Assembly: GCA_963763325.1 (NCBI GenBank)
Contig: CAVXOL010000011.1
Coordinates: 1-64,000 of the forward strand
Length of the DNA stretch: 64,000 nt
Origin: JBBECJ01 sp963763325
GTDB lineage: Bacteria; Chloroflexota; Chloroflexia; Thermomicrobiales; CFX8
Direction of reading: 5' to 3'
Under the pieces are notes generated by a model that ran no database searches, was not told the DNA's origin, and saw nothing but the letters and a program-made list of their open reading frames with translations. Shown piece after piece: positions 46,333-56,289 of the stretch (its first letter is position 1; each line of letters begins with the position of its first letter). Made by a program: the position numbers and the translations under genes.

Positions 46333-47717
46333 TCCGCGCACATGATGTTCTGACCGGCACCGGCGGACGGCTTGCGGGCGATCTGTCCCGCAACGAGCTG
46401 TTCCGGCGCGTCATCCACGACTCGCGCGATGTCCAGCCGGACGACCTGTTCGTCGCTATCCGGGGTGAGAACCAGGACGGCCATCGCTTTGTCCCCGACG
46501 CCTACGAAAACGGCGCGGCGGCCGTGCTGGTCAGCGAGGAGTGGTATGGCCGCTACAACCTGGGTGAGCTACCGGCCATCGTCGTCCCCGACACGCTGGT
46601 CGCGCTCCAGGAGTTGGCCGCCTACTGGCGTGGTCTCTACACGCCGCACGTCGTCGGGATCACCGGCAGCATCGGCAAGTCGAGCACGAAAGAAGTCATC
46701 GCAGCGATCGCCGGCCAGCGCTTCCGGGTGACTCGCAGCGCCAAGAGCTTCAACAACGAGGTCGGCCTGCCGCTCTCGGTCCTGGAGATCACGCCTGACA
46801 CCGAGGTCGTCGTCCTTGAGATGGGTGGCGCATATCGCTTCGGCGAGATCAGCGAACTGGCCGAGATCGCGCGGCCGACGATCGGTGTCGTCACGAACGT
46901 CTCGCACTCGCATCTGGGCCGGATGGGATCGCTCGAAGCAATTGCCGAGACGAAGGCCGAACTGGTCGACGCATTGCCGGAGAGCGGCGTCGCTGTCCTG
47001 AACATCGACGACGAGCGTGTCCGCAAGATGGCCGAGCGGGCGAAGTGCGATGTCGTCTTCTACGGTCTCGATGAGGCAGCCGATATCCGCGCGACCGACC
47101 TGGAGAGCCACGGACTTGACGGCATCTCCTTCACGCTCCACCACCGCAAGCGGCGCGACCATGTCAGCGTCCCGCTGCTCGGGCGACATAGCGTCCACAT
47201 GGCGCTGGTCGGCTTCGCGGTCGGTTTCCAGCTCGGGCTGGCGTTCGAGGAGGTTGTTGCCGGCTACCAGCAGCCCAACATCCAGCTCCGGCTGTTGCTC
47301 GTCCCGGCCATCAATGGCGCGACCCTGCTTGACGACACCTACAACGCCAACCCGGCATCGAGCCTGGCCGCGCTCAACCTGCTCGACGAGCTCGACGCTC
47401 GCCGCAAGGTGGCCGTCTTTGGCGACATGATGGAACTCGGTGACTTCGAGCTTGAAGGACACCGGATGGTCGGCGACCGCGCCTCGCAGGTCGTTGACGC
47501 GCTCTACGTCATGGGCGAGCGGGCGCGCATCATCGGCCAGCAGGCGCAACAGGCCCGACCGTCCTTGCCGGTCACCTTCCTGGACGACAAGCCGGGTCTT
47601 CTCGATGCGCTGGGTGATGGTCTGCGTGATGGCGACCTCGTCCTCATCAAGGGTTCGCGCAGTCTCGCTCTCGAAACGGTCGTCGCCGATCTGCGCGACG
47701 ATCGGGGCGAGGAGTAG
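46329..47717 (+). CDS. murF: UDP-MurNAc-tripeptide-D-Ala-D-Ala ligase
   Basis: 462-residue Mur ligase adding D-Ala-D-Ala to the UDP-MurNAc-tripeptide. N-terminal FRRVIHDSRDVQPDDLFVAIRG (UDP-binding region), P-loop GITGSIGKSSTKE, a FNNEVGLPLSVL segment and DDTYNANPASSLAAL near the C-domain are typical of MurF rather than MurE. Its ATG overlaps ftsI by four bases. Because murE is not in the cluster, the enzyme supplying the third residue must lie elsewhere. Confidence 0.92.
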   Translation: MIRAHDVLTGTGGRLAGDLSRNELFRRVIHDSRDVQPDDLFVAIRGENQDGHRFVPDAYENGAAAVLVSEEWYGRYNLGELPAIVVPDTLVALQELAAYWRGLYTPHVVGITGSIGKSSTKEVIAAIAGQRFRVTRSAKSFNNEVGLPLSVLEITPDTEVVVLEMGGAYRFGEISELAEIARPTIGVVTNVSHSHLGRMGSLEAIAETKAELVDALPESGVAVLNIDDERVRKMAERAKCDVVFYGLDEAADIRATDLESHGLDGISFTLHHRKRRDHVSVPLLGRHSVHMALVGFAVGFQLGLAFEEVVAGYQQPNIQLRLLLVPAINGATLLDDTYNANPASSLAALNLLDELDARRKVAVFGDMMELGDFELEGHRMVGDRASQVVDALYVMGERARIIGQQAQQARPSLPVTFLDDKPGLLDALGDGLRDGDLVLIKGSRSLALETVVADLRDDRGEE

Positions 47718-47722
47718 CTGGA

Positions 47723-48796
47723 TTGTTGCAATTGTCCGTTCCGGTCCTCAACATCTTCAGCGACATTCGCCGCTGGTTCGAGGACACTTCGATCATGCCG
47801 CTCGACCCGCTCGACAACCTGGCGGTTTCGCTTGCGCTCTCGGGAGTCGCGTTCCTCATTACGTTGATCGTTGGCAAGCCGTACATCGAGTGGCTAAAGG
47901 CGAACGGGATCGGCAAGCAGATTCGTGTCGATGGCCCGGAGGGACACTTCTCCAAGATGGGAACGCCGACGATGGGCGGCATCATGTTTACCTCCGTCGT
48001 CGTCTTTCTGACGCTCATCTTCAATGTCATCGGCCGTGAGGCAATGCTGTTGCCGCTCGGTGTCCTGATTGGGTGCTCATTCATCGGCGCGATTGATGAT
48101 CGACTGAATCTGGTCGGTGGAACGACGGCAGGGCTGAGCGAGAAGTACAAGATGTTGCCGTTGCTGCTCTTCGCGGCTGTCGCGGCGTTCGTCCTCTACT
48201 ACCCACTCGACTTGCAGCGAATCTACATCCCGTTCGTCGGCCAGTACGATATGGGTCTGCTCTACATCCCGATCGCGACGCTCGTCATTGCCGGGTCGGC
48301 CAACGCCGTCAACTTCACCGACGGGCTGGATACGCTGGCCGGCGGGACGGCAGCCGTCGCCTTCACGGCCTACGGGATCATCGCCTTCCTCCAGGGCCAG
48401 GTGCACGTCGTCACCTTCTGCTTCATGATGGTTGGCGCGCTGTTCGGCTTCCTCTGGTACAACGCCCATCCGGCTCAGGTCATCATGGGTGACACCGGTT
48501 CGCTGGCTCTCGGTGCGTCGCTTGCGACGGCCGCGTTCATGACCGGTCAGTGGCTGCTGCTGCTGGTTGTCGGCGCGGTCTTCGTTGCCGTGGCCGGATC
48601 AGTCATTCTGCAACGCTACTGGTTCAAGTACACGCGTATTCGCTATGGTGAAGGACGGCGCATCTTCAGGATCGCGCCGCTGCATCATCACTTCGAGGCA
48701 ATTGGCTGGTCGGAGACACAGGTCACGATGCGCTTCTGGCTGGCAGGCATGATGAGTGGCCTGCTGGGCGTGGCGCTGGCGTTGGCGCCGGTATGA
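47723..48796 (+). CDS. mraY: Phospho-MurNAc-pentapeptide transferase
   Basis: 357-residue integral membrane enzyme forming lipid I from UDP-MurNAc-pentapeptide and undecaprenyl phosphate. About ten membrane helices with the conserved GTPTMGG, the Asp-rich GAIDDRLNL, NAVNFTDGLDTLAGG and the MRY/MraY signature APLHHHFEAIGWSETQV. The start is TTG at 47723, five bases after murF. Its stop overlaps the murD reading frame start, where a family E-like GGGAATCGGG sequence (48799-48858) is read as the first MurD codons. Confidence 0.93.
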   Translation: MLQLSVPVLNIFSDIRRWFEDTSIMPLDPLDNLAVSLALSGVAFLITLIVGKPYIEWLKANGIGKQIRVDGPEGHFSKMGTPTMGGIMFTSVVVFLTLIFNVIGREAMLLPLGVLIGCSFIGAIDDRLNLVGGTTAGLSEKYKMLPLLLFAAVAAFVLYYPLDLQRIYIPFVGQYDMGLLYIPIATLVIAGSANAVNFTDGLDTLAGGTAAVAFTAYGIIAFLQGQVHVVTFCFMMVGALFGFLWYNAHPAQVIMGDTGSLALGASLATAAFMTGQWLLLLVVGAVFVAVAGSVILQRYWFKYTRIRYGEGRRIFRIAPLHHHFEAIGWSETQVTMRFWLAGMMSGLLGVALALAPV

Positions 48797-50371
48797 ACGA
48801 CGGGAATCGGGCCGGGAACCCTATGGGAGGCGGAATCGGGAATCGGGGAAGTTGGAGCGATGAACGATCCAACGCTGGTTCGCGCGAACTCGATTTGCAC
48901 GGTAGGCGCGTGCTGTTAATGGGACTCGGTAATCGGCAGGGTGGGCTCGGTGTCGCTCGCTATCTGGTTCGAGGCTGGCGCCGAGGTTCGAGTGACCGAT
49001 CTGCGCGACGAGGCCGCGTTGGCAGCGACACTGGCGGATCTTGACGGCCTGCCAATCACCTACACGCTCGGGCGGCACGATGAAGAGGACTTTCGCTGGG
49101 CGGACATCGTCGTCCGTAACCCGGCTGTCCCGCGTGAGTCGCCGTGGTTGGCGCTGGCGCGGAGCCTGGGCAAGCGGATCGAGATGGAGATGACGCTCTT
49201 CTTCCGCGCCTGCCCGGCTCCGATCCTCGGCGTAACCGGCACGAAGGGTAAGACGACGACATCGACGCTGCTCGGCCAGATGCTCCGCGAGCGCTGGCCG
49301 GATGCCGTCCTGGCCGGCAACATGGCCGTCTCGGCCCTCGGCCAGCTACCATCGATCCGCCCCGACACACCGGTCGCGCTGGAACTCTCGTCGTTCCAAC
49401 TCGAAGCCCTGGACGAACAGTGCCTGTCTCCGCACGTCGCCGTCATCACCAACATCTCGCCCGACCACCTCGATCGATATGAATCGTTCGACGACTACGC
49501 CTGGGTCAAGGGCGCCGTCGCCCGTCACCAGACGGCTGCGGACTGGCTGGTCGTCCCGGAACGCGATCCGGTCGTTGAGCGCGTCGTTGACGGTGCGCAA
49601 AGCCAGAGGGTGTCGATTGCATCCCCTGTCGTCCTGAGCCGCAGCGAAGGACCTCCCCGCTCTCGGCGACACGAGCGGTCAAGGCGGGGGAGGTCCTTCG
49701 CTGCGGCTCAGGACGACAGGGGGTGGTGCTGCGCTCCGTATAGACGGTGGACGATTTGTTGGGATCTGGAACGGCGAACCGATCGACCTCGGCCCGGTCG
49801 AAGCCCTGCGCCTGCCTGGCGAGCACTCACGGCTGAACGCACTGGCGGCGGCCGGGGCGGCGCTGGCGATAGGCGTGTCGCCGGACGAGATCGCCCGCGC
49901 GATTGCCAACTTCACCGGCGTCCCGCACCGGATGGAACACGTCGCGACGATTCGCGGCGTCGACTACATCAACGACACGGCGGCGACAGCCCCAGCGGCG
50001 GCTGTCGCTGCGCTACGCGCGTTCGAGGGCCGCCAGATCGTCGTGATCGCCGGCGGCTTCGACAAGAAGCTGCCAATCGAGCCGCTGGTTGACTGCCCTC
50101 GTCCAGCAAGCACATCGAGTCATCCTGCTCGACGGATCGCTGACACCGACATTACACGACCAATTGGTCGCCCGAGGCCACACCGTGATCGACGGGCCGT
50201 TCGGCTCGATGGACGAGGCCGTCCGGCAGGCAGTCAAGCGTCGCTCAGCCCGGCGCGGTCGTCCTGCTCTCGCCGGGCACCGCCAGCTTCGGGATGTTCC
50301 GGGATGAGTTCCACCGTGGTGAGTCATTTCGAGCAGCCGTCGCCGAATTGCAGCGGGAGGTGACGGAATGA
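48793..50371 (+). CDS. murD: UDP-MurNAc-L-alanine:D-glutamate ligase (four frame breaks, repeat insertion)
   Basis: Mur ligase adding D-Glu to UDP-MurNAc-L-Ala. Segments in order: Rossmann-like LHGRRVLLMGLGNRQGGLGVARYL, P-loop GVTGTKGKTTTSTLLG, LELSSFQLEAL, ITNISPDHLDRYESFDDY, then after the repeat DLGPVEALRLPGEHSRLNALAA, HRMEHVATIRGVDYINDT and VVIAGGFDKKLPIEPLV. Breaks near 48966, 49690 and 50091 each fit one extra G, and near 50240 one extra C. A 100-base foldback element lies at 49623-49722 between the central and C-terminal domains. The first 30 or so codons are family E repeat sequence. The stop overlaps ftsW. Confidence 0.85.
49623..49722. repeat. Foldback element, family G, inside murD
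   Basis: Arms 49623-49660 (38 bases) and 49684-49722 (39 bases) are perfect complements except for one extra G in the right arm; loop 23 bases. Containing CCTGAGCCGCAGCGAAGGACC. Without the extra G the insertion would keep the murD frame and encode about 34 residues. Confidence 0.9.
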
Positions 50372-51678
50372 GCGCCCGCGCACGTAGCCTCCGCAAATCC
50401 CCCCGCTACCACGAGCCGGACTGGTGGCTGCTCTCGATCCTGCTGACGCTGGTCATGTTCGGCACCGTCATGGTCTTCTCGGCGTCGTTCCCGCAGACGG
50501 CCGCCGCGACCGGCCTCGCGCGCTACGAAGAGCTGATTCGCCAACTCGCCTACGTCTTCGTCGGCGGCGTCGGGATGCTGATCGCGACCCGGATCGACTA
50601 CCACCGCTACGCCCGCTTCGCCTTTCCGGGCCTGCTGGCGACGATGCTGCTGCTGGCGGCGCTCGTCTTCGTGCCCGGCGTCGGAACCGAGATCTACGGC
50701 GCGAAGGCGTGGATTCTGCTCGGCCCGGTCTCGTTCCAACCGGCCGAGGTCGCCAAGCTGGCGATGATCCTCTACATGGCGACCTGGTTCGCCGGCAAGG
50801 GGGCCCGGATCCGCTCGATCTCGTACGGTCTCGTCCAGTTCTCAGTCCTGATGGGCGTCCTCGTCGGGCTATTGATGCTCCAGCCCGACCTCGGGACAGC
50901 GACGCTGCTGGTGACGGTCGGTATCGCGATGTTCTTCGTCGCGGGAGCCAACCTGCTCCATTTCGCGACTTTCATCATCCTCGGGTCGGCAGCCTTTCTG
51001 GCGTTGGCGCTCTCGGCACCGTATCGCCGCGACCGGTTGCTCGTCTTCCTCAACCCTGACTCCGACATCCGCAACCTGGGTTGGCAGCTCTTCCAGGCCC
51101 GACTTGCGCTCGGCTCTGGTGGCCTCCTCGGGGTGGGCCTCGGTGCCAGCCGCCAGAAGTTCTCGTGGCTGCCGGCGGCCGACCATGACGCGATCTTCGC
51201 CGTCATCGGCGAGGAGCTTGGGCTGGCTGGCTGCGCGTTCGTCCTCCTCCTGTTCGTCACCTTCGCCTGGCGTGGCTACCAGATCGCGCGACGCGCTCCG
51301 GACACGCTCGGAACGCTGATGGCAGTCGGCATCACGACCTGGATCATCTTCCAGGCCGCCTTCAACATTGGCGGCGTCACGCTCGCGATCCCGTTCACTG
51401 GCATCCCGCTACCGTTCATCTCGGCCGGTGGGACGGCGCTGGCCGTCGCGATGGTCTCGGTCGGCATCCTGATCAACATCTCGCGCCAGACCCTCTCAGC
51501 CCCCGAGCTCGCTCCACGCCGCGCATCGTCCACTCCTCGACCGCCTGGCGGCACACCACGCCACGCCACTCGCCCCGCCCACCCAACACCCGCCACCAGT
51601 CGCAGCCGTGGCCGGACCCAGGCACAACCATTCGGCCGCGCCGCCCCGCAACGGGCCGAGACAGGAGGCTGGGAGTGA
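50368..51678 (+). CDS. ftsW: Septal peptidoglycan glycosyltransferase FtsW (SEDS family)
   Basis: 436 residues with about ten membrane helices; SEDS glycosyltransferase polymerising lipid II with FtsI. Family blocks: GPVSFQPAEVAKLAMILYMA, LLMLQPDLGTATLLV, LPAADHDAIFAVIGEELG and the final PLPFISAGGTALAVAM. The C-terminal 55 residues are Pro/Arg/Ala-rich and disordered. Stop is nine bases before a family A foldback. Normally murG follows here; it is absent and murC comes next. Confidence 0.92.
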   Translation: MSARARSLRKSPRYHEPDWWLLSILLTLVMFGTVMVFSASFPQTAAATGLARYEELIRQLAYVFVGGVGMLIATRIDYHRYARFAFPGLLATMLLLAALVFVPGVGTEIYGAKAWILLGPVSFQPAEVAKLAMILYMATWFAGKGARIRSISYGLVQFSVLMGVLVGLLMLQPDLGTATLLVTVGIAMFFVAGANLLHFATFIILGSAAFLALALSAPYRRDRLLVFLNPDSDIRNLGWQLFQARLALGSGGLLGVGLGASRQKFSWLPAADHDAIFAVIGEELGLAGCAFVLLLFVTFAWRGYQIARRAPDTLGTLMAVGITTWIIFQAAFNIGGVTLAIPFTGIPLPFISAGGTALAVAMVSVGILINISRQTLSAPELAPRRASSTPRPPGGTPRHATRPAHPTPATSRSRGRTQAQPFGRAAPQRAETGGWE

Positions 51679-51686
51679 GTTGCCTC

Positions 51687-51840
51687 GTAGGGACAGGTCT
51701 AAGACCTGTCCGCGGCCCGCAGGCCGACGCGTCGATACGTGCGCACTTGACGCACGGGCGCAGACGTTGCCGTCCTGATCGACGTCCCATGGATCGGAGC
51801 GGAGCCTGCGGGCGCGGACAGGTCTTAGACCTGTCCCTAC
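51687..51840. repeat. Foldback element, family A (copy 3)
   Basis: Left arm 51687-51726; right arm 51802-51840 lacks one C. The centre (75 bases) differs from the other copies. It separates ftsW and murC and ends 13 bases before the murC ATG. Confidence 0.9.
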
Positions 51841-51853
51841 GAGGTGGGTGGCG

Positions 51854-53249
51854 ATGACCGCGCCAACATCCTTCGATCCCGGCGCGATCCGCCTGCCCGA
51901 CCCCCCGGCGCACGTCCACATGATCGGCATCGGCGGCGTCGGCGTCAGCGGGCTCGCGCGGATGCTGGCCGGGCGCGGGCTACAGCGTCAGCGGCTCTGA
52001 CATGAGCCAGTCGCCAGCGACGGACGCGTTGCGCGCCGAGGGCATCGATGTCCAGATCGGCCACGACGCTGAAAACGTCGCCGTGGCCGACCTGGTCGTC
52101 ATGACTGCCGCAGTTCGAGACAACAACCCTGAAGTCGTCGCGGCACACGCCGCAGGTGTCCCGGTCGTCAAGCGTGCGGCATTGCTGGGTCTGCTGGCGA
52201 ACGTGGCCGATTGCGTCGCGGTCGCGGGATCACACGGCAAGTCGACAACCTCGGGCATGGCGGCGCTCGCGCTGGAGCATGCCGGCACGTCCCCGTCGTT
52301 CGCGGTCGGCGCGACTGTGCGAGAGATTGGGACCAACGCGAGGCTCGGCGATGGGCAGCACTTCGTTGTCGAAGCCGACGAGTACGACTATTCCTTCCTC
52401 TGGTTGCGCCCCTTCGTCGCGATTGTCACCAACATCGAGCACGATCACCCTGACATCTTCCCTGACCTTGACGCCGTCCTTGATGCATTCGCGCGCTTCA
52501 CGACCGGCATTCGGAGGGGTGGGACGCTCGTCATCGCGGCAGACGATCCGGGCTGCCACCTCTTGCTTGAGCGGATCGGCGATCCGGACGGCTGCCGGAT
52601 CGTGACGTTCGGCGAGCGTGCCGGCGATTGGCGCGTCGCTCGACAGCCCGACGGATCAGCGCAAGTCACGACGCCAAGCGGACGGATGTTCGCGTTGCGG
52701 CTGGCTGTGCCTGGTGGGCACAATCTGCTGAACGCGCTGGCGGTGTTGGCGGCGTCCGAGGGGATGGGCGTCGATGCCGAGGCGCTCGTGCCGGGGTTGG
52801 AGGCGTTCGGCGGGGTCAGCCGCCGCTTCGAGATCATGCTGGATACGCCGAACCTGACGGTCATCAACGACTACGCGCACCACCCGACCGAGGTCGCGGC
52901 CACGATCGCCGCCGCGCGGGAACGCTATCCGGGTCGTCGCGTCCTGGCCGTCTTCCAGCCGCACACCTACTCTCGGACGGCGGCGTTGCTGGACGAGTTC
53001 GCCGCCGCGCTGGACGAAGCCGACGAGGTCATACTGGCCGAGATCTATCCGTCGCGCGAGACGGATTCGCTGGGTGTCTCGTCGCAGAACGTCGCCGACA
53101 AGATGACGCAGCCAGTCGTGGTCGTGGCCACCCCGGCTGACGCGGCGGCCATCGCGATTGCACGGATCAGACCTGGCGATGTCGTGCTGGTGATGGGGGC
53201 CGGTGACATCTATCGGGCGGCGGAAATCGTCGGACAGTCTCGTTCCTGA
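51854..53249 (+). CDS. murC: UDP-N-acetylmuramate-L-alanine ligase (frameshifted)
   Basis: About 465 residues read through; first amino-acid ligase of peptidoglycan precursor synthesis. Begins MTAPTSFDPGAIRLP, then HMIGIGGVGVSGLARMLAGRG; one extra G near 51973 breaks the frame, which resumes as YSVSGSDMSQSPATDALR. P-loop VAVAGSHGKSTTSGM, ADEYDYSFLWLRP and NDYAHHPTEVAATIAAAR confirm MurC. ATG at 51854 has GAGGTGG upstream, starting within two bases of the foldback element. Followed by murB. Confidence 0.92.
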
Positions 53250-53273
53250 ACTACTCTGAATGAATGGGCAGGG

Positions 53274-54239
53274 TTGTTGAGCACCCGTACACAGAAGACG
53301 CCGCCAATCGAGGTCACTGACAACAGCGTGACCATCGCCATCCAGAAGGATGCGCGCTCCGATCTCTATAGCACGTTCCGTGTCGGCGGACCTGCCGATT
53401 ACCTCGTCCGCGCCGGGACAGCCGAAGAGATCGCGCTGGCCTACCGTTGGGCGCGTGAGAACGACTTGCCCGTCACGATCTTTGGCGGCGGCTCGAACCT
53501 GCTGGTTTCCGACAAGGGCGTGCGAGGACTGACTATCCTCGTCCGGCGTCCGGGCAAGGACGCCGAGGGTGGGCTGGAAACGCTGGCCGAGGACGACGCG
53601 AGCGTCACCGTCCGCGTGCCGGCCTTTGCGCCGTCTAACTGGTTCGGCCGGGCAGCCGCCGAGCGAGGCTGGGCCGGGATGGCCTGGCTGGTCGGCCTGC
53701 CGGGCAACGTCGGCGGCGCAATCGTCAACAACGCCGGCGCGCATGGCGGCGAGATGAAGGACCATCTCTTATCCCTGCGGATGGTCGATACCGAGGGCAG
53801 CCTCATCGAGCAGGATCGCGACTGGCTCGAACCGGCCTACCGCTACACGCGTCTCAAGCACGCGCCGCGACCGCGTCAGCTGGTCGTCGTCGATGGCACA
53901 TTCCGCTTCGAGCGTGGCGACGCCGCCGCCCTCAAGGCCGAGGCCGACGAGTATGGCGCCTATCGCGACCGCAGCCAGCCGACTGGCGCCTGCGCGGGGT
54001 CGATCTTCAAGAATCCGGAGGGCGACTACAGCGGCGCGATCGTCGAGCGCTGTGGCCTGAAGGGAACGCGTGTCGGTGGCGCGGTCGTCTCCGAGAAGCA
54101 CGCCAACTTCATCGTCAACGACGCCGGGGCGACGGCGTCCGACATCGTCCAGTTGATGACCGTCGTCCGGGAGGCGGTTCAGCGACAAACCGGCATCCTG
54201 CTCGAACCGGAGATCGAACGGATTGGGGACTGGTCATGA
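53274..54239 (+). CDS. murB: UDP-N-acetylenolpyruvoylglucosamine reductase
   Basis: 321-residue FAD enzyme reducing UDP-GlcNAc-enolpyruvate to UDP-MurNAc. FAD-binding block TFRVGGPADYLVRAG, FGGGSNLLVSDKGVRGL, GLPGNVGGAIVNNAGAHGGE with YRYTRLK, the catalytic Ser region GACAGSIFKNPEGDYSG and HANFIVNDAGATASDI. The Tyr-loop-less layout fits the type II class. TTG at 53274 is the first available start. Overlaps ddl (ATGA). Confidence 0.92.
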   Translation: MLSTRTQKTPPIEVTDNSVTIAIQKDARSDLYSTFRVGGPADYLVRAGTAEEIALAYRWARENDLPVTIFGGGSNLLVSDKGVRGLTILVRRPGKDAEGGLETLAEDDASVTVRVPAFAPSNWFGRAAAERGWAGMAWLVGLPGNVGGAIVNNAGAHGGEMKDHLLSLRMVDTEGSLIEQDRDWLEPAYRYTRLKHAPRPRQLVVVDGTFRFERGDAAALKAEADEYGAYRDRSQPTGACAGSIFKNPEGDYSGAIVERCGLKGTRVGGAVVSEKHANFIVNDAGATASDIVQLMTVVREAVQRQTGILLEPEIERIGDWS

Positions 54240-55369
54240 CATACCGTAACAATCGCGTCCGTGTCGGCGTCGTCTTCGGCGGGCGCTCGGGCGAGCACGA
54301 CGTCTCGCTGCGTTCGGCCCAGACCGTGATTGGCGCGCTCGAGGCCAGCGGCCACGAGGTCATCCCGATCGGCATCACCCGCGAGGGTGCCTGGCTGACC
54401 GACGGCGACCCGATGCAGGCGCTCCAGGCCGCCTCGCCGCTCTTCGCACTCTCTGACGGAAGCGAGCGCGAGGAGGGCGAAGTCCTCGCCTCCGTCAATG
54501 CGCTCTCGATCAAGGCCAACCAGTCGTCCACTCCTGCGGTCATCCCCGCCAGCGGCTGGGCCGGTGAACTGGATGTCATCTTCCCGGTCCTGCATGGTCC
54601 GATGGGCGAGGACGGCACCGTCCAGGGCTTGTTCGAGCTGGCCGGGCTGCCGTATGTCGGGGCCGGTGTCATGTCGTCGGCCGTCTCGATGGACAAGTCG
54701 ATCACCAAGCAACTGCTCGCCCAGGCAACGATCCCGCAGGCGCCCTGGCTGACGGTGCTGCGCAAGGAGTGGCAGCGCTTCCCGGACGCGATCCAGTCCG
54801 ACATCGAGCGCGAGTTGGGCTATCCCTGCTTCGTCAAGCCGGCCAACCTCGGCTCCAGCGTCGGTATCAGTAAAGTCCATGACGCCAGCGAACTCCCCGC
54901 TGCCATGCGCGAGGCCGGCAACCACGACCGCAAGATCGTCGTCGAGAAGGGCATCAACGCCCGCGAGCTGGAGGTCTCGGTCCTCGGCAACGACGAGCCG
55001 GTCGCGTCAGTCGTTGGCGAAATCGTCCCAGCTGGCGAGTTCTACGACTACGAGGCCAAGTATGTCGACGACGATTCGGAACTGATCGTCCCAGCGCCGA
55101 TTCCCGACGACGTCGCCGACGAGATCCGCAACGTCGCTGTTCGAGCGTTCCGCGTCCTCGACTGTGCCGGGATGGCGCGGGTCGACTTCCTGCTCGACCG
55201 CGAGACGAACCACATCTATCTCAATGAGGTCAACACGATCCCCGGCTTCACCTCGATCAGCATGTACCCGATCCTCTGGGAAGCCAGCGGCCTCGCCCTG
55301 CCAGACCTCGTCTCGCGCCTCGTCGAGCTCGCCGTCGAACGGCACGCTGAGCGGCATGGGCAAGATTAG
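54236..55369 (+). CDS. ddl: D-alanine-D-alanine ligase
   Basis: 377-residue ATP-grasp ligase making D-Ala-D-Ala. N-terminal VVFGGRSGEHDVSLRSA, HGPMGEDGTVQGLFEL, CFVKPANLGSSVGISKV, then the omega-loop YDYEAKYVDDDSELIVPAP and NEVNTIPGFTSISMYP with metal ligands. The Tyr in EAKY-type loop and the family layout favour D-Ala rather than D-lactate specificity. Length is slightly above the usual 310-360. Placed between murB and ftsQ, separated from the latter by a family A foldback. Confidence 0.93.
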   Translation: MTYRNNRVRVGVVFGGRSGEHDVSLRSAQTVIGALEASGHEVIPIGITREGAWLTDGDPMQALQAASPLFALSDGSEREEGEVLASVNALSIKANQSSTPAVIPASGWAGELDVIFPVLHGPMGEDGTVQGLFELAGLPYVGAGVMSSAVSMDKSITKQLLAQATIPQAPWLTVLRKEWQRFPDAIQSDIERELGYPCFVKPANLGSSVGISKVHDASELPAAMREAGNHDRKIVVEKGINARELEVSVLGNDEPVASVVGEIVPAGEFYDYEAKYVDDDSELIVPAPIPDDVADEIRNVAVRAFRVLDCAGMARVDFLLDRETNHIYLNEVNTIPGFTSISMYPILWEASGLALPDLVSRLVELAVERHAERHGQD

Positions 55370-55389
55370 CGTGAGGGCGGTGGCATCTC

Positions 55390-55546
55390 GTAGGGACAGG
55401 TCTAAGACCTGTCCGCGGCCCGCAGGCCGACGCGTTGTCACACGGGACATCGACAAGGGTACAAACGCCCGCGCTCGTGTATCAAACACCGGTGATTCGT
55501 GCCATCCGGCCTGCGGGCCGCGGACAGGTCTTAGACCTGTCCCTAC
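55390..55546. repeat. Foldback element, family A (copy 4)
   Basis: 40-base arms 55390-55429 and 55507-55546 around 77 bases. The element ends nine bases before the ftsQ ATG, so its edge may contribute to ribosome binding (GGGG just after the arm). Confidence 0.9.
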
Positions 55547-55555
55547 GGGGTTGTG

Positions 55556-56287
55556 ATGCGTTCGGCAAATAAGGCGCGAACCAGTGACGGATCCTCACGC
55601 GTCCAGCGCCGCCTTGCCGTACTGGTCCGCTCCGGTCGGATGCCGGCTTTCTTCGTGATGGCCGGGGCGATGCTGTTGCTGTATGGCTTCCTGCTCTCCG
55701 GTGATTTCCTGGTTGGTTCGGTTGTCGTCCGCGGGACCGACATCGGAGACCCCGCCCAGATCGTGACGACTGCCGACGCGATTGGCGAGCCGATCTTCAC
55801 GATCGACGCATCCGAGTCAGCCGCACGGGTCGCGGCGCTGCCGTATGTCGAGAGTGTCACCGTCAGTACCCGATATCCTGACGAGGTCGTCATCTCGGTC
55901 GTCGAACGGACTCCGGTCGTCCTCTGGCAGGTTGGCTCGCAGGCGTTTCTGGTCGACGAGCATGGCAACGTGCTGGCCGAGCAATCGAGGGATGGTCTGC
56001 CGCTCGTTATCGTGGAGGGCAGTCCGCCGTCTGTTGGGGCGGCGGTTGAACCGGAGCGGGTCGCGGCTGTCATCGCTGTCCGTGAGGCGTTGGCCGAACA
56101 GATCGAGGAGCTACGCTGGTCGTCCGGCGATGGCCTGGTCGCGCGGCTGAGGGACAACCGCATCGTCATCCTCGGCGACGCCGAACGGCTGCCACTCAAG
56201 CTCGCCGTCTACAGCGAGGTCGCGCGCCTTCAGGAGCCGTGGTCGCTGCTCGATCTGCGGGAGCCGGACAGGCCATTCTACGAGTAG
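55556..56287 (+). CDS. ftsQ: Cell division protein FtsQ/DivIB
   Basis: 243 residues: basic cytoplasmic N-terminus, one membrane helix (about 30-48) and an extracytoplasmic POTRA domain (about 50-120, VGSVVVRGTDIGD...PYVESVTVSTRYPDEVVISVVERTPVVLW), then the FtsQ-type beta domain. It connects the Z-ring-associated complex to septal synthases. ATG at 55556, preceded directly by an in-frame GTG. The last codons are followed within 2 bases by a GTAC-palindrome promoter for ftsA. Confidence 0.88.
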   Translation: MRSANKARTSDGSSRVQRRLAVLVRSGRMPAFFVMAGAMLLLYGFLLSGDFLVGSVVVRGTDIGDPAQIVTTADAIGEPIFTIDASESAARVAALPYVESVTVSTRYPDEVVISVVERTPVVLWQVGSQAFLVDEHGNVLAEQSRDGLPLVIVEGSPPSVGAAVEPERVAAVIAVREALAEQIEELRWSSGDGLVARLRDNRIVILGDAERLPLKLAVYSEVARLQEPWSLLDLREPDRPFYE

Positions 56288-56289
56288 TC

